From Natronosalvus caseinilyticus (GTDB taxonomy: Archaea > Halobacteriota > Halobacteria > Halobacteriales > Natrialbaceae): a stretch of DNA of 64,000 bases. Positions 9,240 to 16,971 of this stretch are shown here, in pieces; within the stretch, counting starts at the first letter, position 1, and each line of letters opens with the position of its first letter. The notes under the pieces were generated by a model that made no database searches, had not been told where the DNA came from, and worked only from the letters and a program-made list of their open reading frames with translations. The position numbers and the translations under genes were made by a program. The stretch covers positions 620,001-684,000 of the forward strand of contig NZ_CP071596.1 of the NCBI RefSeq assembly GCF_017357105.1, read 5' to 3'.

Positions 9240-10645
9240 TATACCCTCCGGTAGACGAAGCCAGCGTCAGCGACGGCGTTCTCGTCGAGTGCCGCAGTTA
9301 CGTCGACCAGCGCCGGTTTCTCGTTGAGTTCGGCGGCGGCGTGCTCGAGGTCCATCTCGACGAACTCCTCGTGCGGTGTACCGAGGAGGATCGCGTCGAA
9401 GTCGGTGAAGTCGAGTTCGGTCTGGACGTCGATCCCGAACTCGTCGTGAATGGCGTCGGCGTCTGCGAACGGATCGTATCCTTCGATGCCGATGTCGTAC
9501 TCCTTGAGTTTCTCGACGACGTTCGCGATCTTCGAACTTCGAATGTCTCCGACGCCGGCCTTGTACGAGAGGCCCAGCACCAGGACGCGGCTCTCACAGA
9601 GGGTCTTCTGACACTCGTTGAGCGCCTTGATCGTCAGGTCGGCGACGTGCTGGGGTACCTGTTCGTTGACCGCACGACCTGTCTGGATGAGTTCCGGCGT
9701 GAATCCCGCCTGCTCGGACTGGTAGGCCAGGAAGTACGGGTCGACCGGAATGCAGTGTCCGCCGACGAGCCCCGGCCGGTAGTCGTGGAAGTTCCACTTC
9801 GTCCCGGCGGCCTCGAGGACCGCTCGGGTGTCGACGTCGAGTCGCTCGAAAGCCATCGACAGCTCGTTGACGAAGGCGATGTTGAGGTCCCGCTGGGTGT
9901 TCTCGACGACCTTGCTCGCCTCGGCGACTTCGATCGAAGGGGCCCGGTGGACGCCGGCGTCGACGACCGACTCGTAGAGGGCGGCGACGTCCTCGAGTAC
10001 CTGGTCTGTCTGTCCGCTGACGACCTTCACGACGTCCGCGAGGCCGTGTTCCTCGTCTCCCGGGGTCGCTCGTTCGGGCGAGTAGCCGACGAAGAAGTCC
10101 TCGCCGGCGGTCATCCCGGAGGTTTCCTCGAGCGCGGGAATCATGACCTCGCGGGTCGCGCCCGGGTAGACGGTCGACTCGAGGATCACCGTCGCCCCCG
10201 CAGTCATCTTCGAGCCGACGGTGCTCGCGGCGGCCTCGACGAAGTCGAAGTCCGGGCGGTTGTCGCAGTCGACCGGCGTCGGAACCGCGATGATGACGTA
10301 GTCGGCGTCGGCGATCTGGCTGGCCTCGGTCGTGTAGGAAACGCCGCTCTCCGCGACGGCCTCGTCGGTGAGGTCGCCAGTCGTGTCGACGCCGTTCTGG
10401 AGGGTTTCGACCTTCGACTCGTCGACGTCGAAGCCGACGACGTCGAAGTTGGCCTCCGCGAATCGGACGGCGAGTGGCAGGCCAACGTAGCCCAGCCCGA
10501 CGACGCAGATCGTCGCCTCACGTGCGCGTTCGATCGCTGGCTCCTCGAGCGTTCCCTCCTGGCCCCGCTGGGAGTAGTCCGTGACGACGGGCACGTTCGA
10601 TCGATTCTCGCTTCGCGATTCAGTATTGCTGAGTGGTGGATTCAT
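9239..10645 (-). CDS. Nucleotide-sugar dehydrogenase, WbpO/TviB type
   Basis: 468 residues and first gene of the glycan operon. A 40-residue extension precedes the NAD-binding motif GLGYVG (50-55). The middle domain has NTQRDLNIAF and EAAGTKWNF, and the catalytic Cys is C298 in GGHCIPVDP. NTQRDLNIA plus AGTKWNF is the pattern of the WbpO/TviB branch, which oxidises UDP-GlcNAc or UDP-GalNAc to the uronic acid, rather than UDP-glucose dehydrogenase; that substrate call is inference. A nearby glmS would feed the UDP-GlcNAc pool. UDP-ManNAc or UDP-glucose dehydrogenase (AglM-like) are alternatives. Confidence 0.85.
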   Translation of the reverse strand: MNPPLSNTESRSENRSNVPVVTDYSQRGQEGTLEEPAIERAREATICVVGLGYVGLPLAVRFAEANFDVVGFDVDESKVETLQNGVDTTGDLTDEAVAESGVSYTTEASQIADADYVIIAVPTPVDCDNRPDFDFVEAAASTVGSKMTAGATVILESTVYPGATREVMIPALEETSGMTAGEDFFVGYSPERATPGDEEHGLADVVKVVSGQTDQVLEDVAALYESVVDAGVHRAPSIEVAEASKVVENTQRDLNIAFVNELSMAFERLDVDTRAVLEAAGTKWNFHDYRPGLVGGHCIPVDPYFLAYQSEQAGFTPELIQTGRAVNEQVPQHVADLTIKALNECQKTLCESRVLVLGLSYKAGVGDIRSSKIANVVEKLKEYDIGIEGYDPFADADAIHDEFGIDVQTELDFTDFDAILLGTPHEEFVEMDLEHAAAELNEKPALVDVTAALDENAVADAGFVYRRV

Positions 10646-10899
10646 AGGTACATCACCGTCTTCTTCGTGTGCCGGCCGACCGGGTCCGACCGATCGGAAG
10701 GTCGTTCATGTGGCGATCCCGGGAGCGGGACGCGCTATTTCCCCTTTCCAGCCTCCCTCCGTTTACTATACCGCTGATAAAACTGTTGCAGCGGCGAAGA
10801 CGGTCGTTCTCAGGGCCGGTACCGGCCAGTCACCGGGGTATTAGCCGAAATTGAGCCAAAAAAGCGCCTCGAGGGCTTAGCCTGCCGTTAAGCGGGCCT
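10646..10899. other. Divergent promoter region of the glycan operon
   Basis: No gene. On the minus strand, TTTTATC at about 10779-10785 and TATAGTAAA nearby are TATA candidates for the dehydrogenase operon, which would imply a leader of about 100 bases. Confidence 0.4.
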
Positions 10900-10921
10900 G
10901 TAGCGCTTTATAATGAAAAGG
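10900..10921 (+). promoter_or_regulatory. Promoter shared with the 14668 locus
   Basis: The element runs GTAGC, four bases, TATAATGAAAAGG. The same element with small gaps, GTAGC then TATAATGAAAGG, occurs at 14668-14686 ahead of the Asp/Gly/Ser-rich protein. TATAAT at 10909-10914 serves as the TATA box. Confidence 0.55.
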
Positions 10922-11047
10922 GAGTCTCGTGTTAGTGGACGTACGGTCGTCCCCGATCGTCGTTTCGATCGGTCGGCTCGGCCGTGCGTGATCATCCGAT
11001 CACCGATACCGAAACCGATCACCAACCAGCTCCGAAGGACCGAAGAT

Positions 11048-11785
11048 ATGACGGCACCCACCTCTCAGATCGATGTTGCCCCGTCCGGGGTCGTGCGTTC
11101 CCGGGCCGACACTGGGGAGTCGACCGATTCGACTCCACAGCCAGCGCCTGCGAACGTGCGGTCGACAGACGACAGCACTACCGACCGTGGTTCAACCGCA
11201 CGCTCCGAGTCGGTGTGTGCGTCTCGTCCCGACGTCGTCAGTCGTCCATCCTCGTCCCGTGAGTGCGACTACCGCACGCACGGAATTGGGTTGTCAGCGG
11301 GGGTGGCGGCGATCGGTAACGGGGCACCCGCGGTCGCGTTCGTGAACTGGTTCACGAACCGGCCCGCATCGGACTGGGATATGGTTCTGGTGACCGTGCT
11401 CTCGCTGCTCGTCGGTGGTCTCGTCGGTATTCGTCTCGCGTACGTCCTGTCCGCTCGAGAGATTAGCGTCACCCTGGGGGGTTCACTCTCGGACCCGGCG
11501 GGCGACGAACCGACGGACGACCAGCACAGCACCGGGCACGAGTTCCACCACGCCGTCTCGGCTTCCACTCCTTCGTTGCTCCTGAGCGACGAGGGAGAAG
11601 TGATCAAACTGCTTATGCAGAACGACGGAACGCTCCGTCAACACCAGATCGCGTCGGAAACGGGATGGTCGAAGTCGAAGGTCAGTCGCATTCTCTCGGA
11701 TATGCACGACGAGGGAGTGATAGAGAAGATTTCGATCGGTCGCGAGAATCACATCACGCTGGTTCCGGAGGCACAACAGGAATAA
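11048..11785 (+). CDS. Membrane winged-helix DNA-binding protein
   Basis: 245 residues from the ATG at 11048. A Ser/Thr-rich N-terminus is followed by one or two membrane segments (about 80-130, including MVLVTVLSLLVGGLVGI), a linker, and a C-terminal winged helix (about 175-240: EGEVIKLLMQNDG, IASETGWSKSKVSRILSDM, EGVIEKI). The recognition helix SKSKVSRILSDM is clear. The frame is open back to 10913, but that ATG lies inside the TATA box. A GTG at 10988 remains possible. It sits divergently from the glycan operon and beside glmS, so control of surface glycan genes is a reasonable guess. Confidence 0.75.
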   Translation: MTAPTSQIDVAPSGVVRSRADTGESTDSTPQPAPANVRSTDDSTTDRGSTARSESVCASRPDVVSRPSSSRECDYRTHGIGLSAGVAAIGNGAPAVAFVNWFTNRPASDWDMVLVTVLSLLVGGLVGIRLAYVLSAREISVTLGGSLSDPAGDEPTDDQHSTGHEFHHAVSASTPSLLLSDEGEVIKLLMQNDGTLRQHQIASETGWSKSKVSRILSDMHDEGVIEKISIGRENHITLVPEAQQE

Positions 11786-12420
11786 CAGACAGCGCGTCTG
11801 TGCGGCGTATCGGTCGCCGTTTTGTCGATCTCAATCGCACCACCAAACCACCACCGCAATCGCACTCACCACCAATACACACCACGACTGAGTGCTCCGG
11901 TCCAGCGTTTTCTCGGTACGCGTCGAACGAATCGTCGGAGCGACCGCCGGTATCGGCTTCCATTCTTTCGATGCTTCGTTCTGGTTGCGTTCCGCTACTG
12001 GCCTGGCTCACAGTATCACCGAAGAGCGCTCCGACACTTCTGAGCCCGTCTGCAGTCGTCGCTCGAGCGACGAAACGGCTCGGAGTACCCTCCGGAAAGG
12101 GCTCTAGGAAACCCGAAGCGGCTCCTCCGGCGTACGTCCGTCGACCCATGTCGAGGACCTCGAGAACGCGCTCGAGACCCGGCCGGGTTCGACGAACGCG
12201 TCCATCTTGTCACGGACGACTAGGCCACGAGACGGAGAGAATTATCCGGCGTGTCGACACGATCTGCGAACTCCTCTCGATACCTCGGTGATGTAATGAT
12301 TGCTCGAAGGAATATCGGCCGTCAGCCACCCGTCTGACGACTCGTCGGGGAGCCGACCCCCGAACGAAATCGGCGGTCTGATCGGGTCTAACCCATTGAT
12401 ACCGGCACCACTGATCGGTA

Positions 12421-12432
12421 GAACGTACGTTC
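12421..12432. promoter_or_regulatory. Perfect palindrome upstream of glmS
   Basis: GAACGTACGTTC is a perfect 12-base palindrome about 15 bases before a TATA-like TTTTAACA (12448-12455). Its position, upstream of TATA, suits an activator site. No regulator is identified. Confidence 0.4.
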
Positions 12433-12491
12433 GTATCCTGTGAAACAGTTTTAACAGGGAGCTATGAGGGGCCAGGATGCGTCTTACCTGA

Positions 12492-12505
12492 GGTATAGTA
12501 ATACC
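12492..12505 (+). promoter_or_regulatory. Candidate TATA inside an inverted repeat
   Basis: GGTAT AGTA ATACC is a perfect 5-base inverted repeat containing a TATA-like core. It lies 35-39 bases before a short frame (12531-12728) coupled to glmS, and may be promoter and operator at once. Confidence 0.35.
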
Positions 12506-12530
12506 GTCATTCCGTCTGGTGAACGAGTAG

Positions 12531-12728
12531 ATGCCCACCCGCCAGCTGGCGGAGGATCACGGGTACCACACATCCATGACACGAACTAGCCGCCATCTAC
12601 GCACCGCTGTCTCGACGAGCACGACCACCGACACCGACGCAGTGGTCCGGTCGACCGCTGGTCGGTCGTCTCGTTCGTCCGTCACGGCACCGCCGACCGG
12701 CGCGTCGGCTCCAGAGGTGAGCGGCTAA
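12531..12728 (+). CDS. Possible 65-residue leader ORF coupled to glmS
   Basis: A Ser/Thr-rich 65-residue frame with no recognisable domain. Two facts favour reality: a TATA-like element lies about 35 bases upstream, and its TAA overlaps the glmS ATG (TAATG), the usual sign of coupling. Composition is ordinary for an untranslated GC-rich leader, so it may just be the glmS 5' region. Confidence 0.25.
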   Translation: MPTRQLAEDHGYHTSMTRTSRHLRTAVSTSTTTDTDAVVRSTAGRSSRSSVTAPPTGASAPEVSG

Positions 12729-14536
12729 TGTGTGGGATCATTGCGCGAGTCGGTCGCGACGACGCGACCGAGACGCTCCTCTCGTCGCTCGAGAACCTCG
12801 AGTACCGCGGTTACGACTCCGCCGGGATCGCCGTCCAGAACGGCTCCGGCGTGAAAGTCCACAAGTGCTCGGGAGAGGTCGCCGACCTCAAGTCCCGTCT
12901 CCAGACGAAACCGAGCGGGAACATCGGAATCGGCCACACCCGCTGGAGCACCCACGGGCCGCCAACGGACGCGAACGCCCACCCCCACACAGACACCGCG
13001 GGTGACGTCGCCGTCGTTCACAACGGCGTCATCGAGAACTACGACGAACTCAGGGACGAACTCCAGGCGAAGGGCCACGTCTTCAGGAGCGACACCGACA
13101 CCGAGGTCATCCCGCACCTGATCGACGAGTACCGGGCCGAGACCCCCGACACGGAGACGGCCGTTCGCCGCGCCGTCTCGACGCTCGAGGGAAGCTACGC
13201 GATCGCCGCCATCGTCGACGGGGAAGAAGCCGTGTACGCCGCCCGAAAGGGATCCCCGCTCGTCCTCGGGCTCGACGCCGACGAGTGGTACCTCGCGAGC
13301 GACGTCCCAGCGTTCCTCGATCACACTGACGAGGTGATCTACCTCGAGGACGGCGACGTCGTCGTACTCGAGCCCGACAGCTACCGAATCACCGACCTCG
13401 AGGGGGCGTCGGTCGAGCGATCCGTCGACACCGTCGAGTGGGACCCCGAAGACGCCGGCAAGGGCGAGTACGACCACTACATGCTCAAGGAGATCTACAA
13501 CCAACCGATCTCGCTCGCCAACACCATCGAGGGGCGAGTCGACGACGGCGAGGTCGTCCTGGAGGACCTCCCCGCGGGGACGTTCGCCGAAGTCGAGTAC
13601 GTCCAGTTCGTCGCCTGTGGAACCTCCTACCACGCGGCGATGTACGGCACCCAGCAACTCCGCGAGGCCGGGATCCGGACGGAAGTCGTCCGCGCGAGCG
13701 AGTACGACTCGACCGCGGGACCGGTCTGTGAGCGAACCCTGACGGTCGCCGTCACCCAGAGCGGCGAGACGGCCGACACGCTCGAGGCGCTCCGCAGCGC
13801 CGCCGAACAGGGGGCGCGAACGCTCGCCGTCACCAACGTCGTCGGCTCGACGGCGGCGCGAACCGCAGACGACGCGCTGTACATTCGGGCGGGGCCGGAA
13901 GTCGGCGTCGCCGCGACGAAGACGTTCTCCTCGCAGGCAGTCACGCTGACCCTGCTCGGCCAGCGGCTCGCCGCCGACGTATCCGCTGCTACGCCCCGGA
14001 ATGACCAGGCCGAACTCCTCGAGGACCTCGAGCAGCTTCCGGGCCAGGTCGAGACGCTTCTCGAGTCGACCGACGCGAAACGACTGGCGGCGACGTACGT
14101 CGACAGCCCGTCGTACTTCTTCATCGGGAACGACCTGGGTCACCCGGTGGCGCTCGAGGGGGCCCTGAAGTTCAAGGAGATTACCTACGAGCACGCGGAA
14201 GGGTTCGCCTCGGGCGAACTCAAGCACGGACCGCTCGCGCTCGTGACCGACGAGACGCCGATCTTCGCCACCTGTACGGGGGCAAACGACGAGAAGACCA
14301 AGACGAACGCGATCGAAGCCCAGAGCCGGGGGGCACCGATTATCGCCGTCGGCCCCGAGCGGAATCCGCTGACCGACGTCGCCGACGCCCAGCTCGAGAT
14401 TCCGGAGACTCACCCCGTCTGGGCGGGGCTGCTGGCGACGGTACAGCTCCAGCTGGTGTCGTACCACGCGGCGAACCAACTCGGTCGACCGATCGACAAG
14501 CCACGGAACCTCGCGAAGAGCGTCACGGTCGAGTAG
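12728..14536 (+). CDS. glmS: Glutamine-fructose-6-phosphate aminotransferase
   Basis: 602 residues, full family length. The N-terminal glutaminase domain begins MCGI, with Cys2 the nucleophile after Met removal, and has LEYRGYDSAGI and HTRWSTHGPP. Two sugar-isomerase domains follow (CGTSYHA, TQSGETADTL, TNVVGSTAAR), and the C-terminus LAKSVTVE carries the Lys near the active site. It makes glucosamine-6-phosphate from fructose-6-phosphate and glutamine in the cytoplasm, the first step to UDP-GlcNAc. It lies next to a glycan operon whose dehydrogenase may use a UDP-HexNAc. Confidence 0.97.
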   Translation: MCGIIARVGRDDATETLLSSLENLEYRGYDSAGIAVQNGSGVKVHKCSGEVADLKSRLQTKPSGNIGIGHTRWSTHGPPTDANAHPHTDTAGDVAVVHNGVIENYDELRDELQAKGHVFRSDTDTEVIPHLIDEYRAETPDTETAVRRAVSTLEGSYAIAAIVDGEEAVYAARKGSPLVLGLDADEWYLASDVPAFLDHTDEVIYLEDGDVVVLEPDSYRITDLEGASVERSVDTVEWDPEDAGKGEYDHYMLKEIYNQPISLANTIEGRVDDGEVVLEDLPAGTFAEVEYVQFVACGTSYHAAMYGTQQLREAGIRTEVVRASEYDSTAGPVCERTLTVAVTQSGETADTLEALRSAAEQGARTLAVTNVVGSTAARTADDALYIRAGPEVGVAATKTFSSQAVTLTLLGQRLAADVSAATPRNDQAELLEDLEQLPGQVETLLESTDAKRLAATYVDSPSYFFIGNDLGHPVALEGALKFKEITYEHAEGFASGELKHGPLALVTDETPIFATCTGANDEKTKTNAIEAQSRGAPIIAVGPERNPLTDVADAQLEIPETHPVWAGLLATVQLQLVSYHAANQLGRPIDKPRNLAKSVTVE

Positions 14537-14538
14537 TC

Positions 14539-14551
14539 TCTCTTTTTCTCT
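14539..14551 (+). terminator. U-rich terminator after glmS
   Basis: CTCTCTTTTTCTC directly follows the glmS stop codon. Archaeal RNA polymerase often stops at such U-rich tracts without a hairpin. Confidence 0.4.
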
Positions 14552-14667
14552 CCACCCGCGTGACGTTGCACTCAGCACCACAGCTACTCTGTCATCGAAC
14601 CCACAGCAAGGAACCGTCGACGAGTACCGCTCACAGCGATTGTACGGCTCGAGTCGCGAGCGGCTTA

Positions 14668-14686
14668 GTAGCCGTATAATGAAAGG
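14668..14686 (+). promoter_or_regulatory. Promoter shared with the 10900 locus
   Basis: GTAGC, two bases, TATAATGAAAGG, with TATAAT at 14675-14680. It matches the element at 10900-10921 except for small gaps. An ATG at 14708 lies at leaderless distance. Confidence 0.55.
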
Positions 14687-14707
14687 CTGACGGTCGGTAC
14701 GAGAAGT

Positions 14708-14767
14708 ATGGATACAGCCGTCTCGAGTTCGCACTCGAGCCACGATCGACCGACACACCAGAGGTAA
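14708..14767 (+). CDS. Possible 19-residue upstream ORF
   Basis: The frame MDTAVSSSHSSHDRPTHQR starts 33 bases after the start of the TATAAT and ends 5 bases before the ATG of the next gene. By position it would be the first codon of a leaderless mRNA, so it may gate translation of the downstream gene. No peptide function is suggested. Confidence 0.3.
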   Translation: MDTAVSSSHSSHDRPTHQR

Positions 14768-14772
14768 GAACC

Positions 14773-15699
14773 ATGGGAAATTACGACCAACAGACGAACG
14801 AGACGCGATCGATCCACACCGGCGTACAGCTGTTACTCGTCTTCATCGGCGTCGCCTTCCTCGTCGCCGGGCTGGTACTCGCCGCAGGCGGGTCGAGCCT
14901 CATCGGATCGGATGGGCCAGTTGGCGGGCTCGCACCGTGGGATTCGGGCTCTTCGGGTGACGATGACGAATTCCAGCAGCCTGCCGAGGATGGGGATTCC
15001 GACGGGGGTGACGACTCGAGCGGCGATGGTGATAGCGATGGCGGCGAGCAGACCGAAGACGGATCGGACGGTGATGGGACGAATACTGACGGTGACAGCG
15101 GCGACGGCGACGGCGGAGACGGCGGAGACGGCAGTGACGGCGACAGCGGAGACGGCAGTGACGGCGATGGCAGTGATGACGACGGTGGCGACGGCAGCGA
15201 CGAGGATAGTAGTGACGGTAGTGATGACGACGGTGGCGACGGTGACGGCAGCGATGGTAGTGACGGTAGTGATGATGATGGCAGCGACGGTGACAGCGGC
15301 GACGGCGACGGCGACAGCGGCGACGATAACGACAGCGACGGTGGCGACAACAACGACACTGACGACGGCAGCGACGGTGGCGATGGAGACACGTCGACCC
15401 TCAGCCTCATCGTCGAAGACGAGGACGGCAACCCGATCGAAGGCGCCACCGTCAACGTCGAGGACGACGGGATGATCTTCGGATACAGTGAAGAGAAATC
15501 GACCGACGGAAACGGGTTCGCGGAGTTCGAACTCGAGGACGGCGAGTACGAGGTCACCGTGACCGCGGACGGCTACGAGGGTGCCCAGACCACCATCGAG
15601 ATGTCCGGCGACGACGAGATGCTCATCGCCACGCTCCAGGAGTCAGGCGATAGTGACGGAGACAATGAGACGACCGATGACAACGAAACCGACAGCTAA
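14773..15699 (+). CDS. Membrane-anchored Asp/Gly/Ser-rich protein
   Basis: 308 residues. After a short cytoplasmic start there is one membrane segment (about 16-41, VQLLLVFIGVAFLVAGLVLAA). Residues about 55-208 are a low-complexity tract of Asp, Gly and Ser. The end (about 210-295: STLSLIVEDEDGNPIEGATV, EYEVTVTADGYEGA) is a carboxypeptidase-regulatory-like beta sandwich. The likely topology is a signal anchor with an outside stalk that carries the small domain away from the cell surface. The stalk is extremely acidic, as expected of a surface protein in saturated salt. It follows glmS, and its promoter matches that of the 11048 gene. Confidence 0.75.
   Translation: MGNYDQQTNETRSIHTGVQLLLVFIGVAFLVAGLVLAAGGSSLIGSDGPVGGLAPWDSGSSGDDDEFQQPAEDGDSDGGDDSSGDGDSDGGEQTEDGSDGDGTNTDGDSGDGDGGDGGDGSDGDSGDGSDGDGSDDDGGDGSDEDSSDGSDDDGGDGDGSDGSDGSDDDGSDGDSGDGDGDSGDDNDSDGGDNNDTDDGSDGGDGDTSTLSLIVEDEDGNPIEGATVNVEDDGMIFGYSEEKSTDGNGFAEFELEDGEYEVTVTADGYEGAQTTIEMSGDDEMLIATLQESGDSDGDNETTDDNETDS
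14985..15395 (+). repeat. Low-complexity Asp/Gly/Ser-coding repeat
   Basis: A degenerate tandem of GACGGC/AGCGGC/GATGGT codon pairs inside the preceding gene. Unit order varies, so it is expected to change in length between strains. Confidence 0.8.
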
Positions 15700-15871
15700 C
15701 ACCAGATAATTTCGGATCTGGTAACCGATCGCACTCGAGCGTCTATTCTCGCAGTAATTCGATCGCTTTCGAAACGAGTTACGGAATCGACTCGAGAGAC
15801 GTCGCTCGAGGGGTCTACATCGAGAAATATCAGGGATCTCCACCGATCATCAGCCGCCGACGGCCCTGAAA

Positions 15872-16876
15872 TCAGGCGTCCCGCCCCAGTTCCGCGAGCA
15901 GGTGGCCGACGTGAATGCGATCGCTCGCGCCTTCGGTCATCTCGAACTCGACGTCCGCCGCGAGGCGATGCATCCGCGCGAGCGCCTCGCCCTGGTAGCG
16001 CTTCCTGGCGACGGTCAGGATTTCCTCGAGGACCTCCCCACCGTCGAGTCCCTCGTCGACGAGCAACTCGTCGAGCGTCGACCGGGCGTCGGTGAACGCG
16101 CCCGCCTCGGCGTCGTCGAGCATGGACTCGACCTCGTCGCCGTAGCCGACGGTCCCGATCGTCTCGTAGGCCGTCGACATGGTGAGTTCGCCCTCGGTTT
16201 CGACGGTCGTCTGGGCCGCCAGGATCGCCCGCCGGAGGTTACCGTCGGCGTAGCCTGCGACGAACTCGAGGCCGTCTCGGTCGTAGTCGACGTCTTCGGC
16301 CTCGACGATCCGCTCCAGGACGGTGACCGTCTCCTCGCTCGAGGGCGCGCGCATCGAGACGGGGAAACACCGCGACCGGATCGGCGGGATGAGTTTCGTG
16401 GGCTGGCGCGTCGCGAGGACGAACTGGGTCGTCCGGTGGTGCTGTTCCATGATTCGGCGTAGCGCCTGCTGGAAGTCCTCGCGAACGGCCTCGGCGTTGT
16501 CGAGGAGGACGGTCTTGTACGACCCCGAGACGGGGGCGTAGCTCGCCGATTCCTTGAGGACGTGGTTGATCATGTCGCGTTTCGACATCGACGACCGGCC
16601 GGTCAGGAAGTGCGCGAACCGGGGGTCGTTCTTGATCTCGGTCTTCGTCCGCCCGAAGAAGTCCGCGACGTTGATGATGATCAGGTCGTTGTCCGGGTCG
16701 TCGTGTGCTGCCGCTGCGAGTGCCTTCGCCGCCGCCGTCTTCCCGCTTCCAGGCGGGCCCTGCAGGATGAGGTTGATCGGCTCCTCGACGGCGCGCTCGA
16801 GGTACGCACGAGCGTCGTCCTGGGGCAACTCCTCGAGAGTCGGCGCGTACGTTTCCGTCCACAGCGGCGCGTCCAT
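15872..16876 (-). CDS. rfcC: RFC small-subunit-like AAA+ ATPase
   Basis: 334 residues aligned throughout with the replication factor C small subunit. Walker A is GPPGSGKT (40-47), and sensor 1 and the arginine-finger region are at FVLATRQPT and SRC (168-170). The C-terminal collar helices are present. The Walker B reads LLDNAEAV: D126 is kept, but the catalytic Glu of the DEAD box is replaced by Asn127. It may therefore bind ATP with poor hydrolysis and be a specialised clamp-loader subunit. Haloarchaea encode a second small subunit named RfcC, hence the symbol, which is a family-level guess. Confidence 0.75.
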   Translation of the reverse strand: MDAPLWTETYAPTLEELPQDDARAYLERAVEEPINLILQGPPGSGKTAAAKALAAAAHDDPDNDLIIINVADFFGRTKTEIKNDPRFAHFLTGRSSMSKRDMINHVLKESASYAPVSGSYKTVLLDNAEAVREDFQQALRRIMEQHHRTTQFVLATRQPTKLIPPIRSRCFPVSMRAPSSEETVTVLERIVEAEDVDYDRDGLEFVAGYADGNLRRAILAAQTTVETEGELTMSTAYETIGTVGYGDEVESMLDDAEAGAFTDARSTLDELLVDEGLDGGEVLEEILTVARKRYQGEALARMHRLAADVEFEMTEGASDRIHVGHLLAELGRDA

Positions 16877-16971
16877 CGCCTGCCCGTAAGGAGGGACGAG
16901 GTAAGAATCGGTCGGTTAGCGGGTAGCGGGTAACAGTTAGTAATTAGCTGTCGCGATCAGCGCCTCGGACG

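Larger units (their letters stand above)
11786..12530. other. Non-coding region before glmS
   Basis: No supported gene, though one minus-strand frame stays open. The last 120 bases hold a perfect palindrome (12421-12432), a TATA-like TTTTAACA and a small inverted repeat around a second TATA (12492-12505), so this part is regulatory. Confidence 0.5.

Noticed and set aside
11754-12149. 131-codon minus-strand frame between the winged-helix gene and glmS
   Set aside because: Overlaps the 3' end of the winged-helix gene, has no TATA and has shadow-like composition.
12725-14758. A 677-codon open frame antisense to glmS
   Set aside because: GlmS on the other strand is certain and full-length. The antisense product is Arg/Val/Gly-rich shadow coding, usual in GC-rich genomes.
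14985-15395. CRISPR-like or satellite array
   Set aside because: The repeats are Asp/Gly/Ser codons in frame within a gene, with no spacers.
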